From DATDAH01 sp963823495 (GTDB lineage: Bacteria; Actinomycetota; Acidimicrobiia; Acidimicrobiales; DATDAH01), in contig CAWGLV010000001.1 of assembly GCA_963823495.1 (NCBI GenBank), forward strand, positions 558,001 through 622,000: a stretch of 64,000 bases of DNA, in the 5' to 3' direction. The notes under the pieces are model-generated. The model made no database searches, was not told the origin of the DNA, and worked only from the letters and a program-made list of their open reading frames with translations. This document shows, piece by piece, positions 41,819 to 50,744 of this stretch (its first letter is position 1; each line of letters begins with the position of its first letter). The position numbers and the translations under genes are program-made.

Positions 41819-42949
41819 ATGGACGCGCCGCGGGAGTGGTTCGAGAAGGACTACTACGCCGTGCTGGGTGTCACCGCCGAGGCGACGCAGAAGGACGTCA
41901 CCAAGGCCTACCGGAAGCTGGCGAGGGAGAACCACCCGGACGCCAACAAGGGTGACGCCGCGGCCGAGGAGCGATTCAAGGAGATCTCCGCCGCCTACGA
42001 CGTCGTGGGCGATGCCGACAAGCGCACCAGGTACGACGAGGTCCGACGGCTCGGTTCCGTCGGCGGCGGCTTCGGGCCCGGCGGCGGCTCCTCCGGGGGC
42101 TTCGGTGGGTTCGGCGGCGGCGCCGAAGGGGTGGACCTGGGCGACCTCCTGGGCGGCCTGTTCGGTCGGGGCCGCCGCAGCGGAGGTGGGTCCCGACCCA
42201 CCGGGCCCCAGCGCGGCGCGGACCTCGAGACCGAGTTGCACCTGGCTTTCGAGGACGCACTGGCCGGGGTCACCACCTCGGTGCACCTGGTGAGTGACGC
42301 CGTCTGTTCGATCTGTCACGGCAACGGCGCCGAGCCCGGCAGCGACGTGGTGGTCTGCCCGCAGTGCTCCGGTCGTGGGGTCATCGACGACAACCAGGGC
42401 CTCTTCTCCTTCAGCCAGCCGTGTCCCCGTTGTGCCGGCCAGGGGATGGTGGTCAGCGACCCCTGCCACACCTGTGGCGGTTCGGGGGTCGAACGCCGGC
42501 CGCGGACGGTCAAGGTCAAGCTGCCCGCCGGGGTCACCGACCGCCAGCGCATCAAGCTGAAGGGCCGCGGTGGACCCGGCCGCCATGGTGGGCCGCCCGG
42601 GGACCTCTATGTCGTGGTGCAGGTCGGTCAGCACTCGCTGTTCGGTCGGAAGGGGCGGAACCTGACCCTGGGTGTCCCGGTCACCTTTGCCGAGGCCACC
42701 CTCGGCGCGGACATCAAGGTGCCGACCCTGATGGGCGACCCGGTCACGATCCGCATCCCGGCCGGGACCCGCAGCGGGCGGACGTTCAAGGTGAAGGGCA
42801 GGGGGGCGACCTCGGCCCAGGGCACCGGCGACCTCCTGGTCACCGTCGAGGTGGCGGTGCCCCAGAACCTGTCGGCCGACGAGCGCAAGGCCGTGGAAGC
42901 GCTGGAGGCGGCGACCCACGAGTCGCCCCGGGCCCATCTGGGGGTGTGA
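41819..42949 (+). CDS. dnaJ: Chaperone DnaJ
   Basis: DnaJ delivers substrates to DnaK and stimulates its ATPase. The 376-residue protein has a J domain with HPD at 39-41 (KLARENHPDANKG), a Gly/Phe-rich region, four CxxCxGxG zinc-finger repeats (CSICHGNG, CPQCSGRG, CPRCAGQG, CHTCGGSG) and the C-terminal substrate domains. It follows grpE by two bases, and its TGA overlaps the ATG of hspR, so the four genes are one operon. Confidence 0.97.
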   Translation: MDAPREWFEKDYYAVLGVTAEATQKDVTKAYRKLARENHPDANKGDAAAEERFKEISAAYDVVGDADKRTRYDEVRRLGSVGGGFGPGGGSSGGFGGFGGGAEGVDLGDLLGGLFGRGRRSGGGSRPTGPQRGADLETELHLAFEDALAGVTTSVHLVSDAVCSICHGNGAEPGSDVVVCPQCSGRGVIDDNQGLFSFSQPCPRCAGQGMVVSDPCHTCGGSGVERRPRTVKVKLPAGVTDRQRIKLKGRGGPGRHGGPPGDLYVVVQVGQHSLFGRKGRNLTLGVPVTFAEATLGADIKVPTLMGDPVTIRIPAGTRSGRTFKVKGRGATSAQGTGDLLVTVEVAVPQNLSADERKAVEALEAATHESPRAHLGV

Positions 42950-43338
42950 TGGACATGGCGAGGGACAGCAGTCGAGCGGTCTATGTGATCTCGGTGGCCG
43001 CCGAGCTCTCGGGGATGCACCCCCAGACCCTGCGGATCTACGAGCGCAAGGGCCTCTTGGAGCCCGCCCGGACCGAAGGGGGGAGCCGGCGCTACAGCGA
43101 CGAGGACATCGCCATGCTCCAGCGCATCCAGGACCTCACCGCCGAGGGACACAACCTGGAGGGCGTCCGCCGGATCCTCGAGCTGGAGGCCGAGATCGAG
43201 GCGCTCCAGGACAAGATCGACACCTTGCGCCAACAGGCCGAGGAAGACGTGGAGGAGGCCCACCGCCAGTACCGCCGCGACCTCGTCCCCGTCAAGCAGT
43301 CCGTGGTCCTCTTCCGGGGCGGTCGCCGCCGGAGCTGA
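42949..43338 (+). CDS. hspR: Heat-shock repressor HspR (MerR family)
   Basis: HspR represses heat-shock genes by binding HAIR repeats with DnaK as co-repressor. The 129-residue protein has the MerR-type winged helix (VYVISVAAELSGMHPQTLRI, then YERKGLLEPARTEGGSRRYS) and a dimerising coiled coil (ELEAEIEALQDKIDTLRQQA). The start is translationally coupled to dnaJ (TGATG). HAIR-like operators lie before dnaK (39307) and clpB (44201), so its targets are in this window. Confidence 0.95.
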   Translation: MDMARDSSRAVYVISVAAELSGMHPQTLRIYERKGLLEPARTEGGSRRYSDEDIAMLQRIQDLTAEGHNLEGVRRILELEAEIEALQDKIDTLRQQAEEDVEEAHRQYRRDLVPVKQSVVLFRGGRRRS

Positions 43339-43358
43339 GGGCCTTCGGCGTCGGGGGC

Positions 43359-44090
43359 TCAGGCTCCGGGCCGCAGGACCAGTCCCGTCCCGCCGACCAG
43401 GCCCTGGGCGGCGGGATCGAACGACGCGAGGGTGGCGTCGACGTCGCCGGAGACCAGGAGGGCCCTGGCCAGGAGGCCCTTGGCGGCCTTGCCGCCGTGA
43501 CCGGCCGGCCGGCCGTCGGCGTTGAGCAGTTCCGGCCGGCGGAGGTCGTAGCGCTCGGGATCGGGGACCCAGGCGGCCCGGTGCTCGTTGGGCAGCAGGT
43601 CGACGACGGTGTGTCCCGCGAGGTGGTCGTTCAGCACGGGGGAGAGCGCGGGACGCCAGAAGGCGGCCAGGTTCCCGACGGGCGGCACCGAGGCCGACAG
43701 CTTCAGGCGGAAGTCCGGCACGGGGTCGTCCCAGGTGGTGATCCCGGTGAGGGCGGAGAGGACGAGGACCCCGTCACCGGCCCGGCGGCGGGCCCGGGCG
43801 GGGAGGCTCGGCGGGTCGAGGTGTCCCCAGACGACGCCGGTGAACCGCAGGTGCGCCGGGAGGGTGGGGCCGCCGCCGACGGCGACGTTGGCGGCCTTGG
43901 CCGCGGTGAGCAGGTCGCCCTTGGCCCCCAGTTGCCCCGCCGTCCCGCCCTTGGCCCGCTTCAGGGCCTTGACCACCCGCGTCCGGTCTGGGGCCAGGTC
44001 CGGTCCGAAGCGCCCGTCGTCGATCGACCACGGTGGTCCGTCCCCCCCGGCGGCCTTTCCCTCCGACGGCGGCAGCAGGATCACGAGCAC
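43359..44090 (-). CDS. yaaA: YaaA-family (DUF328) protein
   Basis: The roughly 243-residue protein opens VILLPPSEGK, the defining YaaA motif, and has FRLKLSASVPPVGNLAAFWR and VDLLPNEHRAAW. In E. coli YaaA limits free iron during peroxide stress and can bind DNA; the same job here is inferred. Start GTG 44090 (or 44084) is chosen because the longer frame adds a non-family N-terminus. It sits between the dnaK operon and clpB on the opposite strand, divergent from clpB. Confidence 0.88.
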   Translation of the reverse strand: MLVILLPPSEGKAAGGDGPPWSIDDGRFGPDLAPDRTRVVKALKRAKGGTAGQLGAKGDLLTAAKAANVAVGGGPTLPAHLRFTGVVWGHLDPPSLPARARRRAGDGVLVLSALTGITTWDDPVPDFRLKLSASVPPVGNLAAFWRPALSPVLNDHLAGHTVVDLLPNEHRAAWVPDPERYDLRRPELLNADGRPAGHGGKAAKGLLARALLVSGDVDATLASFDPAAQGLVGGTGLVLRPGA

Positions 44091-44200
44091 AGCGGGTGAT
44101 CCTGCCCGCTCTTTCGCCTTCTGGCACCGGATTCCCGCGTCGGGGCAACGGGATCCGGGGCCGGGACCCCTCATGGCGTGCGTAGGTGCCAGTGAGAAAA

Positions 44201-44242
44201 CCTGAGTCAAGCATTGTCAAGTTTGGCGGTCGGGTCTAGGCT
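44201..44242 (+). promoter_or_regulatory. clpB promoter with HspR (HAIR) operator, leaderless
   Basis: CCTGAGT-N7-TGTCAAG (44201-44221) resembles the HAIR consensus with one mismatch in the left half and two in the right. It overlaps the -35 TTGTCA (44214-44219). A 17-base spacer leads to the -10 TAGGCT (44237-44242), which ends seven bases before the clpB ATG, so the mRNA should start at the initiation codon. Confidence 0.78.
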
Positions 44243-44249
44243 GGGAGCC

Positions 44250-46727
44250 ATGGCGATGGACCCCAACCGGTGGACGCTCAAGACCCAGGAGGCCGTGGCC
44301 CAGGCCGTCGAGGTGGCCAAGGCCCAGAGCAATCCCGAGGTCACCCCCGACCACCTCCTGGCCGCCCTCCTGGGGCAGGCCGAGGGGGTCGTGCTCCCGA
44401 TCCTGCAGAAGGTCGGTCGACCGCCGCTGGAGCTGCGCAACCGGGTGCAGGAGGCACTGGCCCAACTGCCCCACAGCTACGGCTCCGAGGCCCAGTTCGG
44501 CGCCGAGTTCCGGGCCGTCCTGGACCAGGCCGACCGGGAGCGCGAGCAGCTCACGGACGAGTACCTGTCGACCGAGCACCTGCTGCTGGCCCTGTCCGAC
44601 CGGGTGGAGGTCACCAAGGAGGAGCTCCTCGCCGCCCTGCAGGAGGTCCGGGGCAGCCACCGGGTCACCAGCCAGAGCCCCGAGGAGCAGTACCAGGCGT
44701 TGGAGAAGTACGGCCGGGACCTCACCGAGGACGCCCGGCAGGGCAAGCTCGATCCGGTCATCGGCCGTGACGACGAGATCCGACGCGTCGTGCAGGTCCT
44801 GTCCCGCCGGACGAAGAACAACCCGGTCCTCATCGGCGAGCCCGGGGTGGGCAAGACCGCCATCGTCGAGGGACTGGCGCGGCGCATCGTCGAGGGCGAC
44901 GTGCCCGAGAGCCTGCGCAACCGCCGCCTGATCGGCCTGGACCTCGGCAGCATGGTGGCGGGGGCCAAGTACCGCGGTGAGTTCGAGGAGCGGCTGAAGG
45001 CCGTGCTCAAGGAGATCACCGACGCCGAGGGCGAGGTCATCACCTTCATCGACGAGCTCCACACGATCGTCGGCGCCGGCGCGGCGGAGGGGGCCATGGA
45101 CGCCGGCAACATGATCAAGCCGCTCCTGGCCCGCGGCCAGCTCCGCATGATCGGGGCCACGACCCTCGACGAGTACCGCAAGCACATCGAAAAGGACGCC
45201 GCCCTCGAGCGTCGCTTCCAGCAGGTCTTCGTCGGCCAGCCCTCGGTCGAGGACACCATCGCCATCCTCCGCGGCCTCAAGGAGCGCTACGAGGTCCACC
45301 ACGGGGTCCGCATCCAGGACGCGGCGTTGGTGGCCGCCGCGGTGCTGTCGGACCGCTACCTGACCGGACGCTTCCTGCCCGACAAGGCCATCGACCTGGT
45401 CGACGAGGCCGCGTCGAAGCTGCGCATCGAGATCGACTCGATGCCCACCGAGATCGACGTGGTGGAGCGCCGCATCCGCCAGCTGGAGATCGAGCGGGTG
45501 GCCTTGGCCAAGGAGACCGACGATCCTTCCAAGGAGCGCCTGGACGCCCTCGAGAAGGAGCTGGCCGAGCTCAACGAGCAGAAGTCCTCGAAGGTCGCCC
45601 ACTGGCAGTCCGAGAAGGAGGCCATCGGCACGATCCGGGAGCTGAAGGAGGAGCTGGAGCAGCTCCGGGAGCAGGCCGAGCGCGAGGTGGACCTCGAGAA
45701 GGCGGCGGAGATCCGCTTCGGCCGCATCCCCGAGCTCGAGCGCGAGGTCGACGGGGCCACCGCCCGCCTCGACGAGCTGCAGGTCGACCAGAAGATGCTC
45801 AAGGAGGAGGTCGACGAGGAGGACGTGGCCGAGGTCGTGTCCCGCTGGACCGGTGTGCCCGTCTCCCGCCTCATGGAGGGCGAGATCGAGAAGCTGATCC
45901 ACCTCGAGGACCACCTCCACCAGCGGGTGGTGGGCCAGGAGGACGCGGTGTCGGCGGTGGCCAACGCCATCCGTCGCAGTCGCGCCGGCCTCTCGGACCC
46001 GCACCGCCCCATCGGCAGCTTCCTCTTCCTGGGGCCCACCGGCGTCGGCAAGACCGAGCTGGCCCGGGCGCTGGCCGAGTACCTCTTCGACGACGAGCGG
46101 GCCATGGTCCGCATCGACATGTCCGAGTACCAGGAGAAGCACACCGTCGCCCGCCTCATCGGGGCGCCTCCGGGGTACGTGGGCTACGACGAGGGCGGCC
46201 AGCTCACCGAGGCCGTCCGGCGGCGGCCCTACGCGGTGGTGCTCCTGGACGAGATCGAAAAGGCCCACCCCGACGTGTTCAACGTGCTGCTTCAGCTCCT
46301 CGACGACGGTCGACTGACCGACGGCCAGGGCCGGACGGTGGACTTCAGCAACGTCGTGCTGGTCATGACCTCGAACCTGCCGGGCGATCCCCGGGACTTC
46401 TTCAAGCCCGAGTTCATCAACCGGGTCGACGACATCATCCGCTTCCGGTCGCTGACCCGGGACGACCTCGGCCGGATCGTGGAGATCCAGCTGGCGGGCC
46501 TGCGCGGCCGCCTGGCGGACCGCCGCATCGAGCTGAAGGTGACCGACGCGGCGATGGCGCTCCTGGCCGAGCGGGGCTTCGACCCGGCCTTCGGGGCCCG
46601 GCCGCTGAAGCGGGTCATCCAGAAGGACCTGGGCGACCAACTGGCCCTCGCCCTGCTCGAGGGCCAGTTCGTCGAGGGCGACCCCGTCACGGTCGACGCC
46701 GAAGGTGACCAGTTGACGGTGAGCTGA
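44250..46727 (+). CDS. clpB: ATP-dependent disaggregase ClpB
   Basis: ClpB threads aggregated proteins through its hexamer together with DnaK. The 825-residue protein has an N-domain with two Clp repeats, AAA-1 with Walker A GEPGVGKTA near residue 200, a coiled-coil middle domain (about 395-520) and AAA-2 with GPTGVGKTE near 598 and VLLDEIEKAHPDVF. The loop between MTSNL and FKPEFINR is short (six residues), shorter than in E. coli and also than in mycobacteria. The ATG at 44250 is fixed by the promoter immediately before it; an upstream in-frame start would precede the -10 box. Confidence 0.96.
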   Translation: MAMDPNRWTLKTQEAVAQAVEVAKAQSNPEVTPDHLLAALLGQAEGVVLPILQKVGRPPLELRNRVQEALAQLPHSYGSEAQFGAEFRAVLDQADREREQLTDEYLSTEHLLLALSDRVEVTKEELLAALQEVRGSHRVTSQSPEEQYQALEKYGRDLTEDARQGKLDPVIGRDDEIRRVVQVLSRRTKNNPVLIGEPGVGKTAIVEGLARRIVEGDVPESLRNRRLIGLDLGSMVAGAKYRGEFEERLKAVLKEITDAEGEVITFIDELHTIVGAGAAEGAMDAGNMIKPLLARGQLRMIGATTLDEYRKHIEKDAALERRFQQVFVGQPSVEDTIAILRGLKERYEVHHGVRIQDAALVAAAVLSDRYLTGRFLPDKAIDLVDEAASKLRIEIDSMPTEIDVVERRIRQLEIERVALAKETDDPSKERLDALEKELAELNEQKSSKVAHWQSEKEAIGTIRELKEELEQLREQAEREVDLEKAAEIRFGRIPELEREVDGATARLDELQVDQKMLKEEVDEEDVAEVVSRWTGVPVSRLMEGEIEKLIHLEDHLHQRVVGQEDAVSAVANAIRRSRAGLSDPHRPIGSFLFLGPTGVGKTELARALAEYLFDDERAMVRIDMSEYQEKHTVARLIGAPPGYVGYDEGGQLTEAVRRRPYAVVLLDEIEKAHPDVFNVLLQLLDDGRLTDGQGRTVDFSNVVLVMTSNLPGDPRDFFKPEFINRVDDIIRFRSLTRDDLGRIVEIQLAGLRGRLADRRIELKVTDAAMALLAERGFDPAFGARPLKRVIQKDLGDQLALALLEGQFVEGDPVTVDAEGDQLTVS

Positions 46728-46817
46728 TCCCGGGCGGGTACCCACTCAAGTGGGTCCGCCGGTGTGCCGATGGTTCCTGCGGAAGGTTGGCGATCACCCA
46801 CGGGACGGCAGGGCTAC

Positions 46818-48590
46818 ATGCGATCCAGGCAACGGCGCAGCACAGACATCGGCGGCGAGCCGCGCCCACCGGAGGCGGCCCAGACCCGGGACGGCTACCG
46901 GCCGCGCACCCGTTTGAAGGGCGAGCGCGGCTACGTCATGGTCATGTCGGCCCTGCTGATGCTGCCCCTGCTGGCCTTCTCCGGGTTCGCGGTCGACATC
47001 GGGTACTGGTACACCCACGCCAACCGCATGCAGCGGGCCGCCGACGCCGCCGCCCTCGCCGGCGTGGTCTGGATGCCCAACGACTTCAAGGCCGAGCAGA
47101 TCGCGTTGGAGACGGCCAAGGCCAACGGCTTCGACGACGCCGACCCCGACATCGAGGTGGAGATCACCCCGGTCGGCAACCGGCGGCTCCAGGTCCACAT
47201 CCACGACTTCTCGGTGAACATGTTCCTGTCCTCCCTCTTCATCGACTCCGTCGACATCGAGCGCCAGGCGTTGGCCGAGTACGTACAAGCCGTACCGATG
47301 GGCAGCCCGGACAACACGCTCGGCAACAACCCGGAGAGGTGGTCGGACCCGAGCTACAACCGACCCTTCTACTGGCTCAACACCTCGGGTCCGCTCGGCC
47401 GGAAGGCCAACGGCGACCGCCACACGACCGGCGTGTGTGACGCCTACTCGGGCTGTTCGGGCACCACCAACCTCGAGTACAGCACCGACGGCTACTTCTA
47501 CCGGATGACCGTCGACACCAGGCCCGCGAGCGGCGACCTCGAGGTGCAGGTCTATGACCCCGCGTTCTTCTACACCGGGGACACCTGCAACACCGGCAAC
47601 CTCCTGGATCCCGCCAACGGTGCCCTCTACACCACGCGGGTCAACACGCTCGTGGCCCAGGGCCACCCCGACGCCGCGGCGCGCTACACGCGGGGGAACA
47701 CCGAGTGGTGCCCCGGCGACCAGGACATCAACGGCCGCACCGTGGACACGACCTACCTCCTGCGCGCCCCGGACGACACGCCGTTCGACAACCTCGACAA
47801 CCCCGTGATCTGTGCCCGGACCTTCGGCAACTACAGCGAGCACGTCTACCCGCTCCTCGACCAGGCCGACGGCTACCGGGACGGCGCGATCGGACCCGAG
47901 GCCATGGCGTTCGACGACCACTTCCGTCAGTGGACGAGCGTGTGCACCGTGCCCTGGAGCAGCATCCAGGTCGGTCAGTACCTCCTGCAGGTCCGGACCA
48001 ACGCCAGCCAGGCCAGCCCGCCGTCGAGCCTCGTCAACGCGGACCCCTCGATCACCGCAGGGGGCTACAACCGCTACGCCATCCGGGCCGGCTTCGGCAG
48101 CCCCTCCAGCGCCACCTTCGCCACCGGCGTCAACTTCTTCGCCGACGGGCGCCTGCCGATCTATGTCAACCAGAGCGTCGCTTCGTTGTCGACGAACTTC
48201 TATCTGGCCCGAGTGGTCCCCGAGTACGCGGGACAGATGCTCGAGCTCGACTTCTTCGACGTCGCCGACGGCTCGGACGGCACGCTGACCGTCACGTCGC
48301 CGCCCGACATGACGGGGAGCCCGATCGCCGGCTGCACGTTCATACGCGACGCGGCGCCACCGACCGTGACGGTCTCGGCCACCTGCACGAGCCCCACCCT
48401 CACCAGCGCGAGCTACAACGGCCGGGTCGTCACCGTCCAGATCCCGTTGCCGGACGACTACTCGTGCAACGCGGGCGACGATCTCGGCTGCTGGTTCCGG
48501 GTGAACCTCGACTTCGCCGGCGGCTCCCCACGGGACACGACCACCTGGTCGGCCCGGGTCCGGGGCGACCCCGTGCGCCTGGTGGAGTGA
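46818..48590 (+). CDS. TadG-like (Flp pilus assembly TadE/G) large surface protein
   Basis: The 590-residue protein has a TadG-type N-terminus: GERGYVMVMSALLMLPLLAF forms a prepilin-like helix after a glycine and is followed by VDIGYWYTHANRMQRAADAAALAG. The large remainder is extracytoplasmic, rich in Asn, Tyr and paired cysteines (CDAYSGCSG, CTFIRD, CSCN-like), and probably folds as several beta domains. An in-frame GTG at 46764 is an alternative start. A short hairpin (ACCCAC/GTGGGT, 46740-46755) separates it from clpB. It begins a block of four pilus-type genes. Confidence 0.8.
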   Translation: MRSRQRRSTDIGGEPRPPEAAQTRDGYRPRTRLKGERGYVMVMSALLMLPLLAFSGFAVDIGYWYTHANRMQRAADAAALAGVVWMPNDFKAEQIALETAKANGFDDADPDIEVEITPVGNRRLQVHIHDFSVNMFLSSLFIDSVDIERQALAEYVQAVPMGSPDNTLGNNPERWSDPSYNRPFYWLNTSGPLGRKANGDRHTTGVCDAYSGCSGTTNLEYSTDGYFYRMTVDTRPASGDLEVQVYDPAFFYTGDTCNTGNLLDPANGALYTTRVNTLVAQGHPDAAARYTRGNTEWCPGDQDINGRTVDTTYLLRAPDDTPFDNLDNPVICARTFGNYSEHVYPLLDQADGYRDGAIGPEAMAFDDHFRQWTSVCTVPWSSIQVGQYLLQVRTNASQASPPSSLVNADPSITAGGYNRYAIRAGFGSPSSATFATGVNFFADGRLPIYVNQSVASLSTNFYLARVVPEYAGQMLELDFFDVADGSDGTLTVTSPPDMTGSPIAGCTFIRDAAPPTVTVSATCTSPTLTSASYNGRVVTVQIPLPDDYSCNAGDDLGCWFRVNLDFAGGSPRDTTTWSARVRGDPVRLVE

Positions 48591-48694
48591 CCCGGGCTTC
48601 CGGCTCATGAGCACCACATTTCGTGCCGATGATGGACACGGAGCGTGAATCCCTTCCGGGATTCCCGACCGCCGAACCAAGGAACGGGCGAAGC

Positions 48695-49303
48695 ATGATG
48701 ATGAGGAAGTTGCGCAGACGCCGGGCGGAAGGCTCCCGCGGCGCGGCGTTGGTGGAGGCGGCGTTCATCACGCCGGTCTTCGCCCTGCTCATCTTCGGGA
48801 TGCTCGAGTTCGGCCTCACCTTCCGTGACTACCTGACGGTGGCCAACGTGTCCCGCGACGGCGCCCGAGCGGCCAGCGCGTACGGCGACTCCCAGTACGC
48901 CGACTACGACATCATCCAGGTCGCCCTGCAGTCCTCCAAGGGCTTCCGCCCCAACGAGATCCAACGCCTGATCGTCTTCAACGCCGGGGCGGTCAACGCG
49001 AACATCTTCGACACCGCTCATCCGGCCAATGCCTGCCTGACCGCGACCCAGGGGATCGCCGGGCTCTGCAACGTCTATGACTCCACCGACCTGGCCCGGA
49101 GCAGGTCGGCCTTCGGCTGCAAGAGCACCGAGGAGCTGGACCGGTACTGGTGCCCCACGACCCGGGAGGTCAGGGCCTCGGGGCCGCCGGACTACATCGG
49201 GGTCTTCGTGAAGGCCCGCCACGACTTCATCACCGGGCTGTTCGGTCCCGGCATGGACCTGACCGACGTGCTGGTCATGCGGATCGAACCCAAGGACTTC
49301 TGA
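48695..49303 (+). CDS. TadE-like pseudopilin
   Basis: The 202-residue protein has a basic N-terminus, then RGAALVEAAFITPVFALLIF, the TadE helix with Glu five residues after the Gly, and FRDYLTVANVSRDGARAASA. The extracytoplasmic part has several cysteines (ACLTAT, LCNVYD, GCKSTE, YWCPTT) shared with the next gene, indicating a duplication. TadE-type pseudopilins are minor components of Flp pili. The triple ATG at 48695 is the chosen start; the open frame upstream is not TadE-like. It is coupled to the next gene by a TGATG overlap. Confidence 0.82.
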   Translation: MMMRKLRRRRAEGSRGAALVEAAFITPVFALLIFGMLEFGLTFRDYLTVANVSRDGARAASAYGDSQYADYDIIQVALQSSKGFRPNEIQRLIVFNAGAVNANIFDTAHPANACLTATQGIAGLCNVYDSTDLARSRSAFGCKSTEELDRYWCPTTREVRASGPPDYIGVFVKARHDFITGLFGPGMDLTDVLVMRIEPKDF

Positions 49304-49926
49304 TGCGGGCCGTCACCAACCTCCGCCGTCGCCTGCGTGACGTCGACGGCAACCGCCAACGGGGGGCCGTGCTCGTCGAGTTCGTGCTCATGGCGCCGGT
49401 CCTCGTGTTGATCGTGGCCGCGATCTTCGAGTTCGGCCTCGCCTTCCGGGACTCCATGACCCTGTCCAACGCGCTGCGCTCCGGTGCCCGCGTGGGCAGC
49501 AACGCCGGCCGGGAACGCGAAGCCGACTACACGATCCTCAAGTCGGTCGAGGCGGCCATGACCGAGTTCCCGACGGCCAAGATCGAGCGGCTCATCGTGT
49601 ACAAGGCCGCGACGTCGAACTCCGCGGTGCCCGCTGCCTGCCTGGCCGTGTCCGGCAGCGGTGGGGTGAACGGCTCGTGCAACGTCTACCAGTCATCGGA
49701 CCTCGGCCGCCCCCTCGCCGACTTCACCGGCACCACGTCGTGCACCGGCACGTCGCCTGACCGGTACTGGTGCCCGACCGCACGACAGAACCAGCAGGCG
49801 TTGGGGGCCGACTACCTGGGCGTGTGGATGCAGATCCGCTACGAGTACGTCACCAACGTCTTCCCCGGCAGCGGGATCACCATCCAGGACCGGGCCATCA
49901 TGCGCCTCGAGCCGAGGCTCACCTGA
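49303..49926 (+). CDS. TadE-like pseudopilin, paralogue of the preceding gene
   Basis: The 207-residue protein again shows the TadE helix (RGAVLVEFVLMAPVLVLIVA), FRDSMTLSNALRSGARVGSN and a cysteine pattern parallel to its neighbour (ACLAVS, SCNVYQSSDLGR, YWCPTARQ). The shared NVY-SSDL/STDL and YWCPT motifs show that the two arose by tandem duplication. Its ATG overlaps the previous stop and its TGA overlaps the next ATG. Confidence 0.82.
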   Translation: MRAVTNLRRRLRDVDGNRQRGAVLVEFVLMAPVLVLIVAAIFEFGLAFRDSMTLSNALRSGARVGSNAGREREADYTILKSVEAAMTEFPTAKIERLIVYKAATSNSAVPAACLAVSGSGGVNGSCNVYQSSDLGRPLADFTGTTSCTGTSPDRYWCPTARQNQQALGADYLGVWMQIRYEYVTNVFPGSGITIQDRAIMRLEPRLT

Positions 49927-50672
49927 TGGGCCGCGCCATCCGGGAATCGCTTCAGTGGCGGCGCCGTGGCGTCGATGACCTCCCCATGGGTCCTCCTCCG
50001 TCTCGTCGTCCACGGGGCCGCCCCGCGGCGCGTGGCGCCACCCTGGTGGAGTACTCCCTGATCATCGCCGTGCTCGTGTTCGGGTCCCTGAGCGCCATCT
50101 CCCGGCTCGACTCGCAGTCCGGGGACTACTACGAGGGGGCCAGCGACGACATCGGCGACCTGCCCCAGAGCGGCATCGACCCCGGGCCGTCGACCACATC
50201 CCCGTCGACCACGACGACCACGACGACCACGACCACTGTGCCGACGTCGACCACGACGTCGACCACGACGTCGACCACGACCACGACGGTCCCGACGTCG
50301 ACCACGACGTCGACCACGACCACGACGGTTCCGACGACGACGACCACGACCGTGTCGGCCCGCAGCACGATCACCGAGTTGTCCGACATCTCCAACGGCG
50401 GGGGCCGGGACGACTACAACGCCATCGCCCGGGTCCGCATCCGCCACAACGTGACCAACAACGCCATCAGCGGTGCCACGGTGACGATCCGCATGGTCGA
50501 TGACAACGGCTCCGTCAGGACCCGGACGTGCACGACCGACTCCGCCGGGCGTTGCAGCGTGAGCTGGAACCGACCCGAGAGCCGATCCCCGGTCACCGCC
50601 ACGGTGACCGACGTCGACGCCAGCCCGCGATGGGACGGTGTCCAGGCGTCGGTCCTGCTGCCCGAGCCCTGA
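49926..50672 (+). CDS. Flp-type pilin fused to a Thr-rich stalk and Ig-like domain
   Basis: The 248-residue protein starts like a Flp pilin: ARGATLVEYSLIIAVLVFGS has the Gly-x4-Glu-Tyr processing pattern and helix. Normal Flp pilins end soon after; this one continues with about 55 residues of almost pure Thr/Ser/Pro/Val (TTTTTVPTSTTTST repeats, bases 50190-50350) and then a beta-rich domain of about 90 residues (VRIRHNVTNNAISGATVTIR, CTTDSAGRCSVSW) like bacterial Ig-like domains. The stalk is a likely glycosylation site. It may be an adhesive tip or shaft pilin. No prepilin peptidase or Tad ATPase is in the window. Confidence 0.75.
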   Translation: MGRAIRESLQWRRRGVDDLPMGPPPSRRPRGRPAARGATLVEYSLIIAVLVFGSLSAISRLDSQSGDYYEGASDDIGDLPQSGIDPGPSTTSPSTTTTTTTTTTVPTSTTTSTTTSTTTTTVPTSTTTSTTTTTVPTTTTTTVSARSTITELSDISNGGGRDDYNAIARVRIRHNVTNNAISGATVTIRMVDDNGSVRTRTCTTDSAGRCSVSWNRPESRSPVTATVTDVDASPRWDGVQASVLLPEP

Positions 50673-50744
50673 TCCTGACTCCCCTGGCCCGTGGGCCGAG
50701 ATCGGTAGGCTCTCGGCGCAACGGACCCGACGAGGGGAGTGACC

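Noticed and set aside
44217..46745. Minus-strand frame of over 800 codons opposite clpB
   Set aside because: It mirrors clpB exactly in extent, has Leu/Gly/Asp/Val-rich composition typical of antisense shadows and no start signal.
46740..46817. Possible cyclic-di-GMP riboswitch before the pilus genes
   Set aside because: There is a small hairpin (ACCCAC/GTGGGT) but the conserved core sequences of the GEMM classes are not visible.
50190..50350. Short tandem units that could suggest a CRISPR or satellite
   Set aside because: They are in frame and encode the Thr-rich stalk of the pilin-like protein; there are no constant repeats with unique spacers.
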